DNA of 64,000 nucleotides, taken from positions 5,536,501 through 5,600,500 of the forward strand of contig NC_020126.1 of assembly GCF_000331735.1 (NCBI RefSeq), read 5' to 3'. Both the position numbers and the translations under genes were made by a program. Shown here piece after piece: positions 1-16,451 of this stretch (positions are counted from its first letter, which is position 1; each line of letters begins with the position of its first letter). Under the pieces are notes generated by a model, which was given only the letters and a program-made list of their open reading frames with translations, searched no databases and was not told the DNA's origin. Origin of the DNA: Myxococcus stipitatus DSM 14675 (GTDB lineage Bacteria; Myxococcota; Myxococcia; Myxococcales; Myxococcaceae).

Positions 1-3000
1 ACACCAAAGGGCTGGTCCAGCTCGACGCGCGCCGCGTCCTGCTTGAGGATGCGCCCCACCTGCTCGCGCAAGTACGCCTCCAACAGCGCCCGACGGCGTC
101 CCGGCTCGGCCGCCACCAGGCGGTCGCGCACGTCGCCCTTGCGCGGCGTCGCCGAGCTGGCCTGCTCCTTCATCAGGACCGAGAGGAACGGTGACTGCGC
201 CGCGGCCACGTAGAACTCACGCCACTGCCGCAGGTCCAACGGAACGACGATGGCCTGCGCCGAGGGACGTGCCAGCAGACGCCCCATCGCATCGAGCGCC
301 TGCGCCGTCGGCATGCTCCCCACGCCCCGCAGCGCGAGGCGCTCTCCCCGATTCTCCGCCGCCGCCGCGAGCCCGACCTCCGCCCAGGGGCCCCAGTTGA
401 TGCTCAGCGCAGGCAGGCCCGCAGCGACCCGGTGGTGCGCCAGCGCATCCATGAAGGCGTTGGCCGCCGCGTAGTTGCCCTGCCCCGGCGACCCCAGCAC
501 CGACGCCGCCGAGGAGAACATCACGAACACGTCCAGCGGCCGCCCCAAGGTCCCCGTGTGCAGGTTCCACGCCCCCTGGACCTTCGGCGCCATGACCGCG
601 CGGAGTCGCCGCTCATCGAGCTGCGTCAGCACTCCGTCGGCGATGACACCCGCCGCATGGAACACCCCGCGCAGCACGGGCAGCTCCGCGTCGATGCTCG
701 CGAGCAGGCCCGCGACGTCCTCCTCCCGCGATACATCCGCGCGGTAGACACGCACGTCCGCACCCGCGGCCCGAAGGGCCTCCAGGACCCGAACTGCCTC
801 CTCGGAAGGAGCACCCCGCCCGGAGAGCGCGAGACGCCGCGCGCCCTGGCCCACCAGCCACTTCGCGACCTCCAGTCCCAGACCGCCCAAGCCGCCCGTG
901 ATGAGGTAGCTGCCGTCCGTCGCGACGACGAAGGGCCGTGCCTCCACCGGAGCGGACACCCCTCTCGAGAGCCGAGCCACCTGGCGCACCGAGCCGCGCA
1001 GCACGAGCCGCTCCTCGGGTCCATCGGCCAGCAGCTCCTCGGCGAGCGCGGCCACCTCCTCGGAAGCCGGCTTCGCGCTCAGGTCCACATGAACGCAGCG
1101 CAGCTCCGGATGCTCATGCCCCACCACCGCCGCCAGTCCGACGAGCGACGCTGCGGCCAGTGCGCCCGAGGCGTCTCCCGCCGCGACCGTGCGGACCCCA
1201 GACGTCACCAACCACAGTCGGGGTGCATCCCGCCATCCACGCTGGGCCCACGCCTGGAGCAGGTGCACCACGCTGACACTGCCCAGCGTCTGCGCGCTCT
1301 CCAGTGCCCCCGGCTCCCGCGCGTCGGGCGTGTCGAGGCTGAAGAGGTGCACCAGGCCCTTGCACGGCAGCTGCTCCGTGAAAGCCTCTCGGAGGAGCGC
1401 CTGCAGGTCCTCGCCACTGCCGGGCCGGATGCGGAAGTGCTCCGCCCCGAGCCGCTCGTAGGCAGTGCCCGCTTCCACGATGACGCAGCCCTGAGAGCGC
1501 TCCGCCAACGCCGTCGCCAGCGACGCGCCGACACCCCGTCCGTCCACGAACACCCACCAGCGCCCCGCCCGCTCCGCGGGTCCGCCCTTCGTCCGCTCCG
1601 GACGAGGCTGCGGCTGCCACTGCACGGCGTGAATCCATCGCTCCACTTCATCCACCGGCGCCCGCGACGTCTCCACGCGCTGGCACACCAGGCTCCGCGC
1701 CTCGGCGACCACCGTGCCCCGCTCGTCGAGGAGCCGCACGTCGCACGCCACTCGCCCCGTGGCGGTGGAGCTGCCTTCCAAGACCCGGACATGGCTCCAC
1801 ACCGCCGTCCCCGGATGCACCGGCATGCTCAGCTTCGCGAGGGTCACGGGCACATAGACACCGCCCTTCCCGTCGACTCCCTCCAGCGCCGCCGCGAGCA
1901 CCTGGAAGCAGCCATCCAGCAGCGCGGGGTGGATGCCGTACCGCTCCGCCTCCGCTTCCTGCTCCTCCGCGAGCTGCACGCGCCCCAGCGACTCCCCTCG
2001 CGCCTTGCGCAGCTCTCGCACCGTGCGGAAGCTCGGGCCGTAGTCGAGTCCGATGCCCTGGAAGGCTTCGTACTGCGACTCCACCGAGGCTCGCGTCTCG
2101 CATCGCGCGAGCAACTCCTCCAGCGGGAGCGAGGCCACGCTCTCGGAGGTCGTCCCGTGACGGACGGAGCCTTCCGCATGCAGCGTCCACTCACCCGCCG
2201 CGGTCCCCTCCTCGCTCACCGGAGCACTGAAGAGACGGAAGGCGCTCGCCTCCGGACGCTCCGACGTCAGCCAGAGCTGCACCAGTCGCGACTGCTCCTC
2301 CGGGAACGACAGGAGTGAGCGGAACCCGAGGTCGGCCAGCGACACGGGCCCATCGAACGCCTGCCGCGCGGCGCTCAACGCCATGTCCATCATCGCCGCC
2401 GCGGGCAGCGCGGGGACACCCTGGACCCGGTGCTCGGAGAGCATCGGAAAGTCCCGAGGCCCCAGCTGCACCTGCCACAACCGCGCGACCCCACCCTGCG
2501 CGGAGAGGTCCACGCGCTCCCCGAGGAGCGGATGGCCGACGGTGCCTCGCGACGAGCGAAGGCCCGGGGTGACGGGCTCCATCCAATAGCGCTGGCGCTG
2601 CCACGGATACGTCGGGAGCGACTCGCGCCGTCCCTCCACGGGGAACACCTGCTTCCAGGCGACCCGGTGCCCCGTCGCATACAGCGCGCCGAGCGAGGAC
2701 AGCATCGTGCGCCGCTCCTCCTCGTTCCGACGGAGGGACGCGAGCACCGTGCCCTCCTTCTCCACCGCGCGCATCGTCTGCTCGACCGCGGGGAGCAGGA
2801 CGGGATGCGGGCTCACCTCGATGAAGACCTCGCAGTCGTCCGCGAGGAGCTTGCTCGCGGCGGCGGCGAAGAGGACGGGCTCGCGGAGGTTGCGCCCCCA
2901 GTGCGCGGCGTCCAGCCGTGCCCCGTCGATGAAGTCGCCCGTCACCGTGGAGCAGATGGGGAGGTTCGTCGAGCGAGGCTGGATGCGCGCGAGCCGCGCC

Positions 3001-5300
3001 TCCAGCTCCTGGCAGATGCCGGCCACCCGCGGCGTGTGCGACGGAACATCCATCTTCACCCAGCGGCAGAACACGCCGCGCTTCTCGAGCGCCGCGACCG
3101 CTTCCTTCACGGCCTCGGGGTCGCCCGAGAGCACCTGGGAGCGCGGGCTGTTGAGCGCGCCCAGCCACACCCGCCCTGTCCACGGGACGAGGGCCTCCTG
3201 GGCCTCCGCGACAGGGAGCTCGACCATCGCCATGGTCGCGCCATGTCCCCCCAAGGTCCGCATCAAGCGGCTGCGATGGCAGATGATGGTCGCGGCATCC
3301 TCCAGGCTCAGCGCGCCGGCCACGTGGGCCGCGACGACCTCGCCCATGCTGTGCCCCATGACCGCGTCGGGCTCGATGCCCCACGAGCGCCACAGCGCCG
3401 TCAGCGCCACCTCGACGGCGAACAGCGCCGGCTGGTTGATGTCGATTTCATGCAGCCGCGAGCGGGACTCATCCGCCGCGATTTCGTCCAGCACGCTCCA
3501 GCCCAGCTGAGGCCGCAGCACCGCGTCCACCTGCGCGAGGGCCTCGCGGAACACGGGCTCGCTCGCCATGAGCGCCTTGCCCATCTCCGCCCGCTGGGCA
3601 CCCTGCCCCGGGTACACGAAGACGACCTTGCGACGGACGCCGAACGCCTTGCGGCCCGTCCACAGCTCCCCAGGCGCTCCCCCCTCCGCGAACGCGCGCA
3701 GCCGCTCCACGACGCGCTCCCGCGTGTCCGCCAGGACCGAAACGCGGTGCTCATGGTGCGTGCGGTGGAGCGCCGCCGTGCGCGAGAAGTCCGGCAGGGA
3801 CACCGTCGCGTCGCTCGCCAGTCGCTCCGCGTAGCGTGAGGCCAGCGCGGTCAGCGCCGCCTTGTCGCGAGCGGAGAGCGTGAGCACCTCCACGCGCTCC
3901 GGCAGCGAGGGCTTCGCGGAGGCCACGGGGGCCTCCTCCAGGATGATGTGCGCGTTCGTGCCGCTGATGCCGAACGAGCTGACACCGGCGCGGCGCGGCT
4001 GGCCTCCATCCGCCCAGGGCGTGAGCTTCGTGGGGATGAAGAGCGAGCTGTCCTCCAGCCCGATGCGCGGATTGACCTGCTTGAGGTGCAGGTGCGGCGG
4101 GAGCGTCTGGTGCCGCATCGCGAGGACGACCTTCATCAGCCCCGCGACCCCGGCCGCCGACTCCAGGTGCCCCACGTTGGTCTTCACGGACGCCAGGGCA
4201 CAGGCGCCCCCCTCCGGCCGAGGCGCTCCGTACGTCTCCCGCAGCGCCTCCACCTCGATGGGGTCACCCAGGGACGTGCCCGTCCCGTGCGCTTCCACGT
4301 AGGTGACTTGCGCGGGCTGAAGCCGGGCGTTCTCCAGCGCCTGCTTGATGAGCGCCTGCTGCGAGAGCACGTTCGGCGCCGTCAAGCCGGTGGACTTTCC
4401 ATCCTGGTTGCTCGCCGAGCCCCGGATGACGGCGAGGATGCGGTCTCCCTCCGCCTGCGCATCCGAGAGGCGCTTGAGCACGAGCACGCCGCAGCCCTCG
4501 CCTCGCGCGAAGCCGTTGGCCGCCGCGTCGAAGGCCTTGCAGCGCCCGTCCGGCGCGAGGGCTTGCAGCTTCGACACCAGCACCAGCGACAGCGGCGAGA
4601 GGATGAGGTTGACGCCACCCGCGAGCGCCAGGTTGCACTCGCGGGCGCGCAGGCTCTGGCAGGCCAGGTGGATGGACACCAGCGAGGACGAGCACGCCGT
4701 GTCCACCACGAGGCTGGGGCCCTGCAAGTTGAGGGTGTACGAGAGCCGACCCGACAGCACGCTCATCGCCAGGCCCGGGATGCTGAAGGCATCACCGGAC
4801 TCGGGGCGCTCGAGCTGCATGAGGTGGTAGTCGTCGTTGCAGGCGCCGATGAACACACCGCCTCGGCTCCCCGCGAGCTTCTCCGCGTCCACGCCCGCGT
4901 CCTCGAGCGCCTCCCAGGCGACCTCCAGCAACAGGCGCTGCTGAGGGTCCATCCGCACGGCCTCGCGCGGAGAGATGCCGAAGAAGCCCGCGTCGAAGGC
5001 GTCCACCTCGTCGAGATAGCCACCCCAGCGCATCGCGCCGTTGCCGATGAGAGCGGCCTCCTCCGGCGACCAGCGGTCCGTGGGGACCTCGCGCACGGCG
5101 TCCCGGCCCTCCTGGAGCATCCGCCAGTAGGACTCCACGCTGGAGGCCCCGGGGTAGCGGCATGCCATGCCGACAATGGCGATGGGCTCCTTCGCCGCCC
5201 CTTCCACCGCGTTCAGCCGCGCCTGCATCTTCTCCAGCGCCACGAGCATTCGCTTGGCGGGAGACAACTGCTCACTGGAGTCATCGCTCTGGTTGGACAT
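1..5300 (-). CDS. Type I PKS module 5 (KS-AT-DH-KR-ACP), 3' end outside window
   Basis: Fifth PKS of the operon, open at the left edge inside its ACP. Starts at ATG 5300, 2 nt after the stop of the preceding PKS. A short helical docking segment (about residues 1-35) precedes the ketosynthase (KS), which has [15 protein letters not shown] and a KTNVGHLE motif. The acyltransferase (AT) has PGQGAQ and GHSMGE but carries VPSH where most ATs have HAFH (malonyl) or YASH (methylmalonyl), preceded by IDINQ, so its extender unit is uncertain. The dehydratase (DH) keeps [10 protein letters not shown] (HxxxGxxxxP) and the downstream HPALLD aspartate. There is no enoylreductase. The ketoreductase (KR) has GGLGGLG, the catalytic Ser in FSSAAS and the Tyr in GNYAAAN. 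Expected role: one extension, reduction and dehydration giving a further double bond. Class is certain; substrate is not. Confidence 0.93.
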   Translation of the reverse strand, partial: MSNQSDDSSEQLSPAKRMLVALEKMQARLNAVEGAAKEPIAIVGMACRYPGASSVESYWRMLQEGRDAVREVPTDRWSPEEAALIGNGAMRWGGYLDEVDAFDAGFFGISPREAVRMDPQQRLLLEVAWEALEDAGVDAEKLAGSRGGVFIGACNDDYHLMQLERPESGDAFSIPGLAMSVLSGRLSYTLNLQGPSLVVDTACSSSLVSIHLACQSLRARECNLALAGGVNLILSPLSLVLVSKLQALAPDGRCKAFDAAANGFARGEGCGVLVLKRLSDAQAEGDRILAVIRGSASNQDGKSTGLTAPNVLSQQALIKQALENARLQPAQVTYVEAHGTGTSLGDPIEVEALRETYGAPRPEGGACALASVKTNVGHLESAAGVAGLMKVVLAMRHQTLPPHLHLKQVNPRIGLEDSSLFIPTKLTPWADGGQPRRAGVSSFGISGTNAHIILEEAPVASAKPSLPERVEVLTLSARDKAALTALASRYAERLASDATVSLPDFSRTAALHRTHHEHRVSVLADTRERVVERLRAFAEGGAPGELWTGRKAFGVRRKVVFVYPGQGAQRAEMGKALMASEPVFREALAQVDAVLRPQLGWSVLDEIAADESRSRLHEIDINQPALFAVEVALTALWRSWGIEPDAVMGHSMGEVVAAHVAGALSLEDAATIICHRSRLMRTLGGHGATMAMVELPVAEAQEALVPWTGRVWLGALNSPRSQVLSGDPEAVKEAVAALEKRGVFCRWVKMDVPSHTPRVAGICQELEARLARIQPRSTNLPICSTVTGDFIDGARLDAAHWGRNLREPVLFAAAASKLLADDCEVFIEVSPHPVLLPAVEQTMRAVEKEGTVLASLRRNEEERRTMLSSLGALYATGHRVAWKQVFPVEGRRESLPTYPWQRQRYWMEPVTPGLRSSRGTVGHPLLGERVDLSAQGGVARLWQVQLGPRDFPMLSEHRVQGVPALPAAAMMDMALSAARQAFDGPVSLADLGFRSLLSFPEEQSRLVQLWLTSERPEASAFRLFSAPVSEEGTAAGEWTLHAEGSVRHGTTSESVASLPLEELLARCETRASVESQYEAFQGIGLDYGPSFRTVRELRKARGESLGRVQLAEEQEAEAERYGIHPALLDGCFQVLAAALEGVDGKGGVYVPVTLAKLSMPVHPGTAVWSHVRVLEGSSTATGRVACDVRLLDERGTVVAEARSLVCQRVETSRAPVDEVERWIHAVQWQPQPRPERTKGGPAERAGRWWVFVDGRGVGASLATALAERSQGCVIVEAGTAYERLGAEHFRIRPGSGEDLQALLREAFTEQLPCKGLVHLFSLDTPDAREPGALESAQTLGSVSVVHLLQAWAQRGWRDAPRLWLVTSGVRTVAAGDASGALAAASLVGLAAVVGHEHPELRCVHVDLSAKPASEEVAALAEELLADGPEERLVLRGSVRQVARLSRGVSAPVEARPFVVATDGSYLITGGLGGLGLEVAKWLVGQGARRLALSGRGAPSEEAVRVLEALRAAGADVRVYRADVSREEDVAGLLASIDAELPVLRGVFHAAGVIADGVLTQLDERRLRAVMAPKVQGAWNLHTGTLGRPLDVFVMFSSAASVLGSPGQGNYAAANAFMDALAHHRVAAGLPALSINWGPWAEVGLAAAAENRGERLALRGVGSMPTAQALDAMGRLLARPSAQAIVVPLDLRQWREFYVAAAQSPFLSVLMKEQASSATPRKGDVRDRLVAAEPGRRRALLEAYLREQVGRILKQDAARVELDQPFG

Positions 5301-5302
5301 GG

Positions 5303-8300
5303 TCAGTTCTCTTCACCGAACGCGGCGAGCTTCTCCGCGAGGAGCGCTTCGGCCTCTGCGTCCGAGAGCTGCTTGACGTTGTTGACGATGGCGGCCTCCA
5401 AGGCCGCCTCTTCATTCCGGGGCTGTTCGACCTTCGGCGCGGGCGCGAGCTGCAGGCGCTCGACCAGGAAGCCGACAAGGCCCTCCACCGTGGGATGGCG
5501 CCACAGGAGCGTCGCTTGCAGCCGAAGCCCCAGGCTCGCCTCCAGCCGGTTGCGGATCTCCAGGCCCATCAGCGAGTCCAGGCCCAGACTGCCCAGCGAC
5601 ACCTGCGGGTCGATCTTCGCGGGCGACAGCCGCAGCACCTGGCCAATCTGCTCGCGCAGGTGGGCCTCCAGGAGCCGAGGCTGTTCACCCTGAGCGGCGG
5701 CCTTGAGCTTCTCCACGAAGGCCCCGGGAGCCGCTCGGGTGCTGGTCGCGGCCTGCTCGAGGGGGAGCCGTGAGACGAACGGCGACCGAGAGGCCGTCAG
5801 GTAGAACTCGCGCCACTGCCGCAGGTCGAAGCGCATCACCGCCACGCGAGCGCGGGTGCTGTTCAACAGCCGGCCCAGGGCCTCCAGCGCCTGGTCCGGG
5901 GGCATGCTCGCGATGCCACGCAGGGCCATGCGGTCGCCCCGGTTCGAGGTCGCCGCCGCCAGGCCCACCTCGCCCCAGGCGCCCCAGTTGATGCTCAGCG
6001 CCGGGAGCCCCTGGCCTCGCCGCCAGGCCGCCAGCGAGTCGAGGAAGGTGTTCGACGCCGCGTAGTTGCCCTGTCCCGGAGACCCCAGCAGCGCCCCCGC
6101 CGCCGAGAAGAGGACGAAGAAGTCGAGCGGCAATCCCAGCGTCGCCGCGTGCAGGTTCCACGCGCCTTGGACCTTCGGCGCCATCACCTTGTCGAAGCGC
6201 TCCGAGGTGAGGTTCACCAGGAAGGCGTCATCGAGGACCGCCGCCGCGTGGAAGAGACCTCGCAGCGGTGGGACCCCCTGAAGCTCCGCCACCACGCGCT
6301 CCACGTCCGCGCGCACCGCCACGTCGGCCTGGCACACCTGGACCTGGACACCCGCGCCCTGGAGCTTCTCGATGACGTGCCGAGCCTCCGCCGAAGCGCC
6401 CTTGCGCCCGACGAGCGCCAGGGACCGCGCTCCTCGGGACACGAGCCACTCCGCGAGCTTCAACCCCAGGCCACCGAGCCCACCGGTGATGAGGTACGTG
6501 CCATCGGCGCGAAGATCCGCGGGAGGAGCCGCCTCGCGCTCCAGCCGCTCCAGTCGCGCCACGAACCGGGCGCCTCCTCGCAGCGCGAGCTGATCCTCCG
6601 GAGACGGCGTCAACAGCTCCTCGACGAAGGACGCGGCCTCCGCATCGTCCAGGGCCTGGAGGTCCACGTTGGTGCACGAGAGTTCGGAGTGCTCCACCGA
6701 GAGCACACGCCCCAGCCCCCACAGCGGCGCGTGCTCGACTCGCGACACCGCGTCCCCCGCGTTGACGGCGTGGATGCCGCCCGACACCAGCCACAGCCTG
6801 GGCACATCGCGGAAGCTCGCCTCCACCAGCGCCTGGACGAGGTGCAGCGCGCTCTTGACGCCGAGGCGCTGGGCCTCTTCCAGCGCCTCCGGATGCGCGT
6901 CGAGGCTGAAGAGGTGCACGACGCCTCGGCACGTGGGCTTGCCTGGGCCGAACTCGCTCTCGAGGAGCTGGGTGAAGCCATCCGGGCGCGACAGGTCCAC
7001 TTCGTACCGGCCAGCCTCCACGCGGCGATACGCGTCCCCCGCCGCGACGAGGACACAGGACTCACCGCGCGCCTCGAGAAGCGTCCGCACCTTGCACCCG
7101 AACCCCTGGGGATCTCCGAACAGGAGCCACACCCCAGGCTCGCGGTTCGTCACGGAGGCATCGGGCAACGTCCGGGGGGACTCCCGCCAATCGACCGCGT
7201 ACATCCAACCGTCGATCTCATCGACGGCTCGCCGCCGCGTGGCCTTCAGTCGCCGGCAGACCAGGCCCTTCGCCTCCACGAGGACCCGGCCCTCCGCGTC
7301 GAGCAGCGTCACCTCGCCTTCGAGGGTTCCCTCCGCGCCGCTCGCATCGCGGCGGATGACCGCATGTCCCCACAGCGACTTCCCAGGCCGCCCGTGGACA
7401 CGCAGGCTGTCGAGCCCCACCGGGACGAAGGTCTCTCCTCGCGCCGCGCCCATCGCGGCCCCGTTGATGACCTGGAAGCAGGCATCCAGCAGCACCGGGT
7501 GGACCTGGTGGGTCGACAGCTCCGCGGCGACCGAAGGTGACAGCTCGAAGCGCGCGAGCGCCTCGCCCTTGGTTCGCCACAGCTCCTCGAGCACGCGGAA
7601 GCTCGGCCCGAAGTCGACGCCGCGCTCTCCCATCACCTGGTAGTGGGCCTCGCCCTCCACCCGCTCCGTGCACCGGGTCCGCGTCTGATCCAGCGAGAAG
7701 GCCACCGGGGCACCGTCATCGGAGCGAAGCCGCCCCTCGACATGCAGCGTCCAGTCCCCTTCCGCGGAGGGACGGCTGAAGACCTGGAACCGGGATGCGC
7801 CCTCGGCCTCCGGGGTGATGCTCAGCTGCACCGGGAGCCCTTCCTCCCGAGGCACCGTCATCAGCGCCTGGAAGGACACGTCCTCGAGCATCCAGCGCTT
7901 CGCCCCCCACGCCTCCACCGCGCCGGCCACCGCCATCTCCAGGTAGGCCGCACCGGGCAGGACGACCTCGCCGTGCACGAGGTGGTCGGCGAGATAGGCC
8001 GGGCTGTCCGCCGACAGCTCCGTCTGCCAGAGGTGCATCCCGGGCTGTGCCGCCAGCGTCACATGCTCACCGAGCAGCGGATGACGGCCGGCCGTGCGAG
8101 CACGACGAGAACGCGCCGGGGCCTCGACCCAGAAGGACTCGCGCTGCCAGGCATACGTGGGCAGCGCCACCGGGCGACTGAGCACCGGGTGCTGACGACG
8201 CAGGTCCACCCCATGCCCCGTGACATGAATCGCCCCGAGCGCCGCGAGCATCGCGCTTCGCTCGTCCTCGTCTCGACGAAGCGACGGGACGACGGTGCCC

Positions 8301-10861
8301 GTCCGCCCGAGGTGCCGCAGGTGCTGCTCCACCGCGGGCAAGAGGATGGGATGCGGGCTCAGCTCGATGAAGAGGTCATGCCCTTCGGTCGCGAGCCGCT
8401 CGATGGCGGTGGAGAACAGGACCGGCGCTCGCAGGTTGTCCACCCAGTAGCGGGCATGGAACGACGTGCCATCCACCATGGCGCCCGTCACCGTCGAGCA
8501 CATGGGGATGCTCGCCGCGCGGGGCCGCACGCCCTCGAGCGCCGTGAGCAACTCCGGACGCAGCGGGTCCATCTGGGGGCTGTGCGAGGCGACGTCCACC
8601 TTCACCGGACGGAAGAAGACCTCGCGGGCCGCGAGCCGCCCGGTCACCTCTTCGAGCGCGACCGGGTCCCCGGAGAGCACCGTCGAGCGCACGCCGTTGC
8701 TCACCGCGACGGAGACGCGGTCCTCGAAGCCGCGCAGCGCCTCCTTCGCCTCCTCCAGCGTGAGGTCGACCATGAACATGGCGCCCTGGCCACTCACCGT
8801 GCGCAGGAGCTTGCTGCGGCGGCAGATGATGGCAGCCGCATCCTCCAGGCTCAGCGCGCCCGCGACCTGCGCCGCGGCCACCTCGCCCATGCTGTGCCCC
8901 ACCACCGCGTCGGGCTCGATGCCCCACGCACGCCAGAGCTCCGCCAGGGCAACCTCCATGGCGAAGAGCACGGGCTGGATGACGTCGATCTCCCCCAGTC
9001 GCGAGTGCTCCGCGTCCGCCGCGAGCACCTCGAGCACGTCGAAGCCGGCCTCGGCGCGGATGGCCTGGGCGCATCGCTCCATCGCCGTCCTGAACGCGGG
9101 CTCCTCCGCCAACAGACGTCGGCCCATGCCCAACCACTGCGAGCCCTGGCCCGGGAACACGAAGACGACGCGGCGACGCGCGCCTCCCGCCTTGCGGCCC
9201 ACGACACCTCCCGCGACCGCCTCCCCCTTCGCGAGGGCCTGGAGCTTCTCCGCGACCTCCGCGTGTGTCCGACCCGCGATGGCGAGGCGGTGCTCGTGGT
9301 GCGCGCGCCGCAGCGCCGCCGTGGCGCAGACGTCTCGAAGTGGGGTCTCGGGGTGCTCGGCCAACCAGTCCGCGTGACGCCGGGCCAGGGCCACCAGGGC
9401 CTCGGGACTCCGGGCCGAGAGCACCAACAGCTCCGCGCCTCGTGCGGTGGAGGGAGTCTCCGGCGGTCGAGGTGCCTCCTGCAGGATGATGTGAGCGTTG
9501 GTCCCGCTCAGACCGAACGCACTCACCCCGGCGAAGCGGGGATGCTCGCCACGAGGCCAGGGCCGCTGCTCGGTGGGGATGACCAGCGGCGCGTCGCCGA
9601 TGGCGATGTTCGGGTTCAGCCGCTTGAAGTGCAGGTTGGGCGGGATGGCTTCGTGCCGGAGCGCGAGCACCACCTTGAGGATTCCGGCCAGCCCCGCCGT
9701 CGCCTCCAGGTGACCGATGTTCGACTTCACCGCGCCCACCACGAGCGGTGACTCGGCCGTGCGCCCCTCGCCGAAGACCTGGGCGAGCGCCTGGAGCTCG
9801 ATGGGGTCTCCCAGTGACGTGCCGGTGCCGTGCGCCTCGATGAAGGAGAGCTGCGAAGGCGACAGCCCCGCGTTCGCCAGCGCCTGCCGGATGACCCGCT
9901 CCTGCGCGGGGCCATTGGGGACCATCAGGCCGCTGCTGGCGCCGTCCTGGTTCACCGAGGAGCCCGCGATGAGCGCGAGGATGTCGTCTCCATCCGCCTG
10001 CGCCTGCGAGAGCCGCTTGAGGACGACGACGGCGACGCCCTCGGCGCGGACGAAGCCATCCGCGGCCTCGTCGAAGGTCTTGCAGCGTCCATCCGGCGCG
10101 AGGCCGCGGCTGCTCGACAGCGCGATGGCCCCCTCCGGCGAGAGCATGAGGTTCACCCCTGCCGCGAGCGCCAGGTCGCAGTCGCGGTTGCGCAGACTCT
10201 GGCAAGCGGTGTGGAGCGCCACGAGCGAGGACGAGCACGCCGTGTCGATGGCCATGCTCGGGCCTTGCAGTCCGAGCGCATACGAGAGCCGCCCCGCGGC
10301 CGCGTTCAGGCACGTGCCCGTGAGGTGGTAGATGTCCAGCGAGCCGCCCAGCCGCTCCGCCTGGAGCCGCGCGTAGTCGCTCCCGATGACCCCCAGGAAC
10401 ACCCCCGTCCGGCTTCCTGCGAGCTGGTCCGCGGGCTGCCCCGCCCGCTCCAGCGCCTCCCACGCCAGCTCCAGCAACATCCGGTGCTGCGGGTCCATGC
10501 GCGAGGCCTCGCGCGGGGAGATGCCGAAGAACCCCGCGTCGAAGTGCTCGATGCCGTCGATGAACCCACCCCAGCGCGCATACGTCTTGCCGGGCCTGCC
10601 CGGCTCGGGGTCGAAGAGGGCCTCCGCGTCCCAGCGGTCGCGCGGCACCTCGCGAATGGCGTCGACGCCGTTGGACAGCAGCCTCCAGAAATCCTCGGGG
10701 GATTCGACGCCCCCGGGCAGACGGCAGGACGTGCCCACGATGGCGATGGGCTCCGAGCGCGTGCGCTTGAGCGCCTCGTTCTCGGTGTTCAGCTCCAGGG
10801 CCAACAACGCGAGCCGCTTGGGCGGCAGGTTCGCGATCTTCTCGTAGAACTCTCGGCTCAT
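5303..10861 (-). CDS. Type I PKS module 4 (KS-AT-DH-KR-ACP)
   Basis: Single-module PKS of 1852 residues. The N-terminal helix (LPPKRLALLALEL, about residues 12-25) is a docking segment. KS has Cys near residue 207 and EAHGTGT; AT has GHSMGE near 656 and VASH, a methylmalonyl-like pattern; DH has HLVHGEVVLP near 960 and HPVLLD, so it should be active; KR has GGLGGLG near 1460 and a VLDD motif typical of B-type KRs; ACP has GLDSL near 1763. The C-terminus ends in an acidic helix (LSDAEAEALLAEKL) resembling PKS docking tails. Oddity: the KR reads FSAAGALLG where the other modules read FSS, so the usual catalytic serine position (13 before the Tyr of GNYAASN) is alanine. It begins 16 nt after the stop of the module 3 gene. 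Confidence 0.95.
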   Translation of the reverse strand: MSREFYEKIANLPPKRLALLALELNTENEALKRTRSEPIAIVGTSCRLPGGVESPEDFWRLLSNGVDAIREVPRDRWDAEALFDPEPGRPGKTYARWGGFIDGIEHFDAGFFGISPREASRMDPQHRMLLELAWEALERAGQPADQLAGSRTGVFLGVIGSDYARLQAERLGGSLDIYHLTGTCLNAAAGRLSYALGLQGPSMAIDTACSSSLVALHTACQSLRNRDCDLALAAGVNLMLSPEGAIALSSSRGLAPDGRCKTFDEAADGFVRAEGVAVVVLKRLSQAQADGDDILALIAGSSVNQDGASSGLMVPNGPAQERVIRQALANAGLSPSQLSFIEAHGTGTSLGDPIELQALAQVFGEGRTAESPLVVGAVKSNIGHLEATAGLAGILKVVLALRHEAIPPNLHFKRLNPNIAIGDAPLVIPTEQRPWPRGEHPRFAGVSAFGLSGTNAHIILQEAPRPPETPSTARGAELLVLSARSPEALVALARRHADWLAEHPETPLRDVCATAALRRAHHEHRLAIAGRTHAEVAEKLQALAKGEAVAGGVVGRKAGGARRRVVFVFPGQGSQWLGMGRRLLAEEPAFRTAMERCAQAIRAEAGFDVLEVLAADAEHSRLGEIDVIQPVLFAMEVALAELWRAWGIEPDAVVGHSMGEVAAAQVAGALSLEDAAAIICRRSKLLRTVSGQGAMFMVDLTLEEAKEALRGFEDRVSVAVSNGVRSTVLSGDPVALEEVTGRLAAREVFFRPVKVDVASHSPQMDPLRPELLTALEGVRPRAASIPMCSTVTGAMVDGTSFHARYWVDNLRAPVLFSTAIERLATEGHDLFIELSPHPILLPAVEQHLRHLGRTGTVVPSLRRDEDERSAMLAALGAIHVTGHGVDLRRQHPVLSRPVALPTYAWQRESFWVEAPARSRRARTAGRHPLLGEHVTLAAQPGMHLWQTELSADSPAYLADHLVHGEVVLPGAAYLEMAVAGAVEAWGAKRWMLEDVSFQALMTVPREEGLPVQLSITPEAEGASRFQVFSRPSAEGDWTLHVEGRLRSDDGAPVAFSLDQTRTRCTERVEGEAHYQVMGERGVDFGPSFRVLEELWRTKGEALARFELSPSVAAELSTHQVHPVLLDACFQVINGAAMGAARGETFVPVGLDSLRVHGRPGKSLWGHAVIRRDASGAEGTLEGEVTLLDAEGRVLVEAKGLVCRRLKATRRRAVDEIDGWMYAVDWRESPRTLPDASVTNREPGVWLLFGDPQGFGCKVRTLLEARGESCVLVAAGDAYRRVEAGRYEVDLSRPDGFTQLLESEFGPGKPTCRGVVHLFSLDAHPEALEEAQRLGVKSALHLVQALVEASFRDVPRLWLVSGGIHAVNAGDAVSRVEHAPLWGLGRVLSVEHSELSCTNVDLQALDDAEAASFVEELLTPSPEDQLALRGGARFVARLERLEREAAPPADLRADGTYLITGGLGGLGLKLAEWLVSRGARSLALVGRKGASAEARHVIEKLQGAGVQVQVCQADVAVRADVERVVAELQGVPPLRGLFHAAAVLDDAFLVNLTSERFDKVMAPKVQGAWNLHAATLGLPLDFFVLFSAAGALLGSPGQGNYAASNTFLDSLAAWRRGQGLPALSINWGAWGEVGLAAATSNRGDRMALRGIASMPPDQALEALGRLLNSTRARVAVMRFDLRQWREFYLTASRSPFVSRLPLEQAATSTRAAPGAFVEKLKAAAQGEQPRLLEAHLREQIGQVLRLSPAKIDPQVSLGSLGLDSLMGLEIRNRLEASLGLRLQATLLWRHPTVEGLVGFLVERLQLAPAPKVEQPRNEEAALEAAIVNNVKQLSDAEAEALLAEKLAAFGEEN

Positions 10862-10877
10862 GGTCGCGGTGCTCGAT

Positions 10878-16447
<5,570 letters not shown>

Positions 16448-16451
<4 letters not shown>

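Noticed and set aside
432..3839. Long plus-strand open frames (432-2318 and 2430-3839)
   Set aside because: They lie opposite the module 5 PKS, which has complete family motifs on the minus strand. High GC with G/C-rich third positions makes antisense frames stay open; their translations are Arg/His/Pro-rich without domains.
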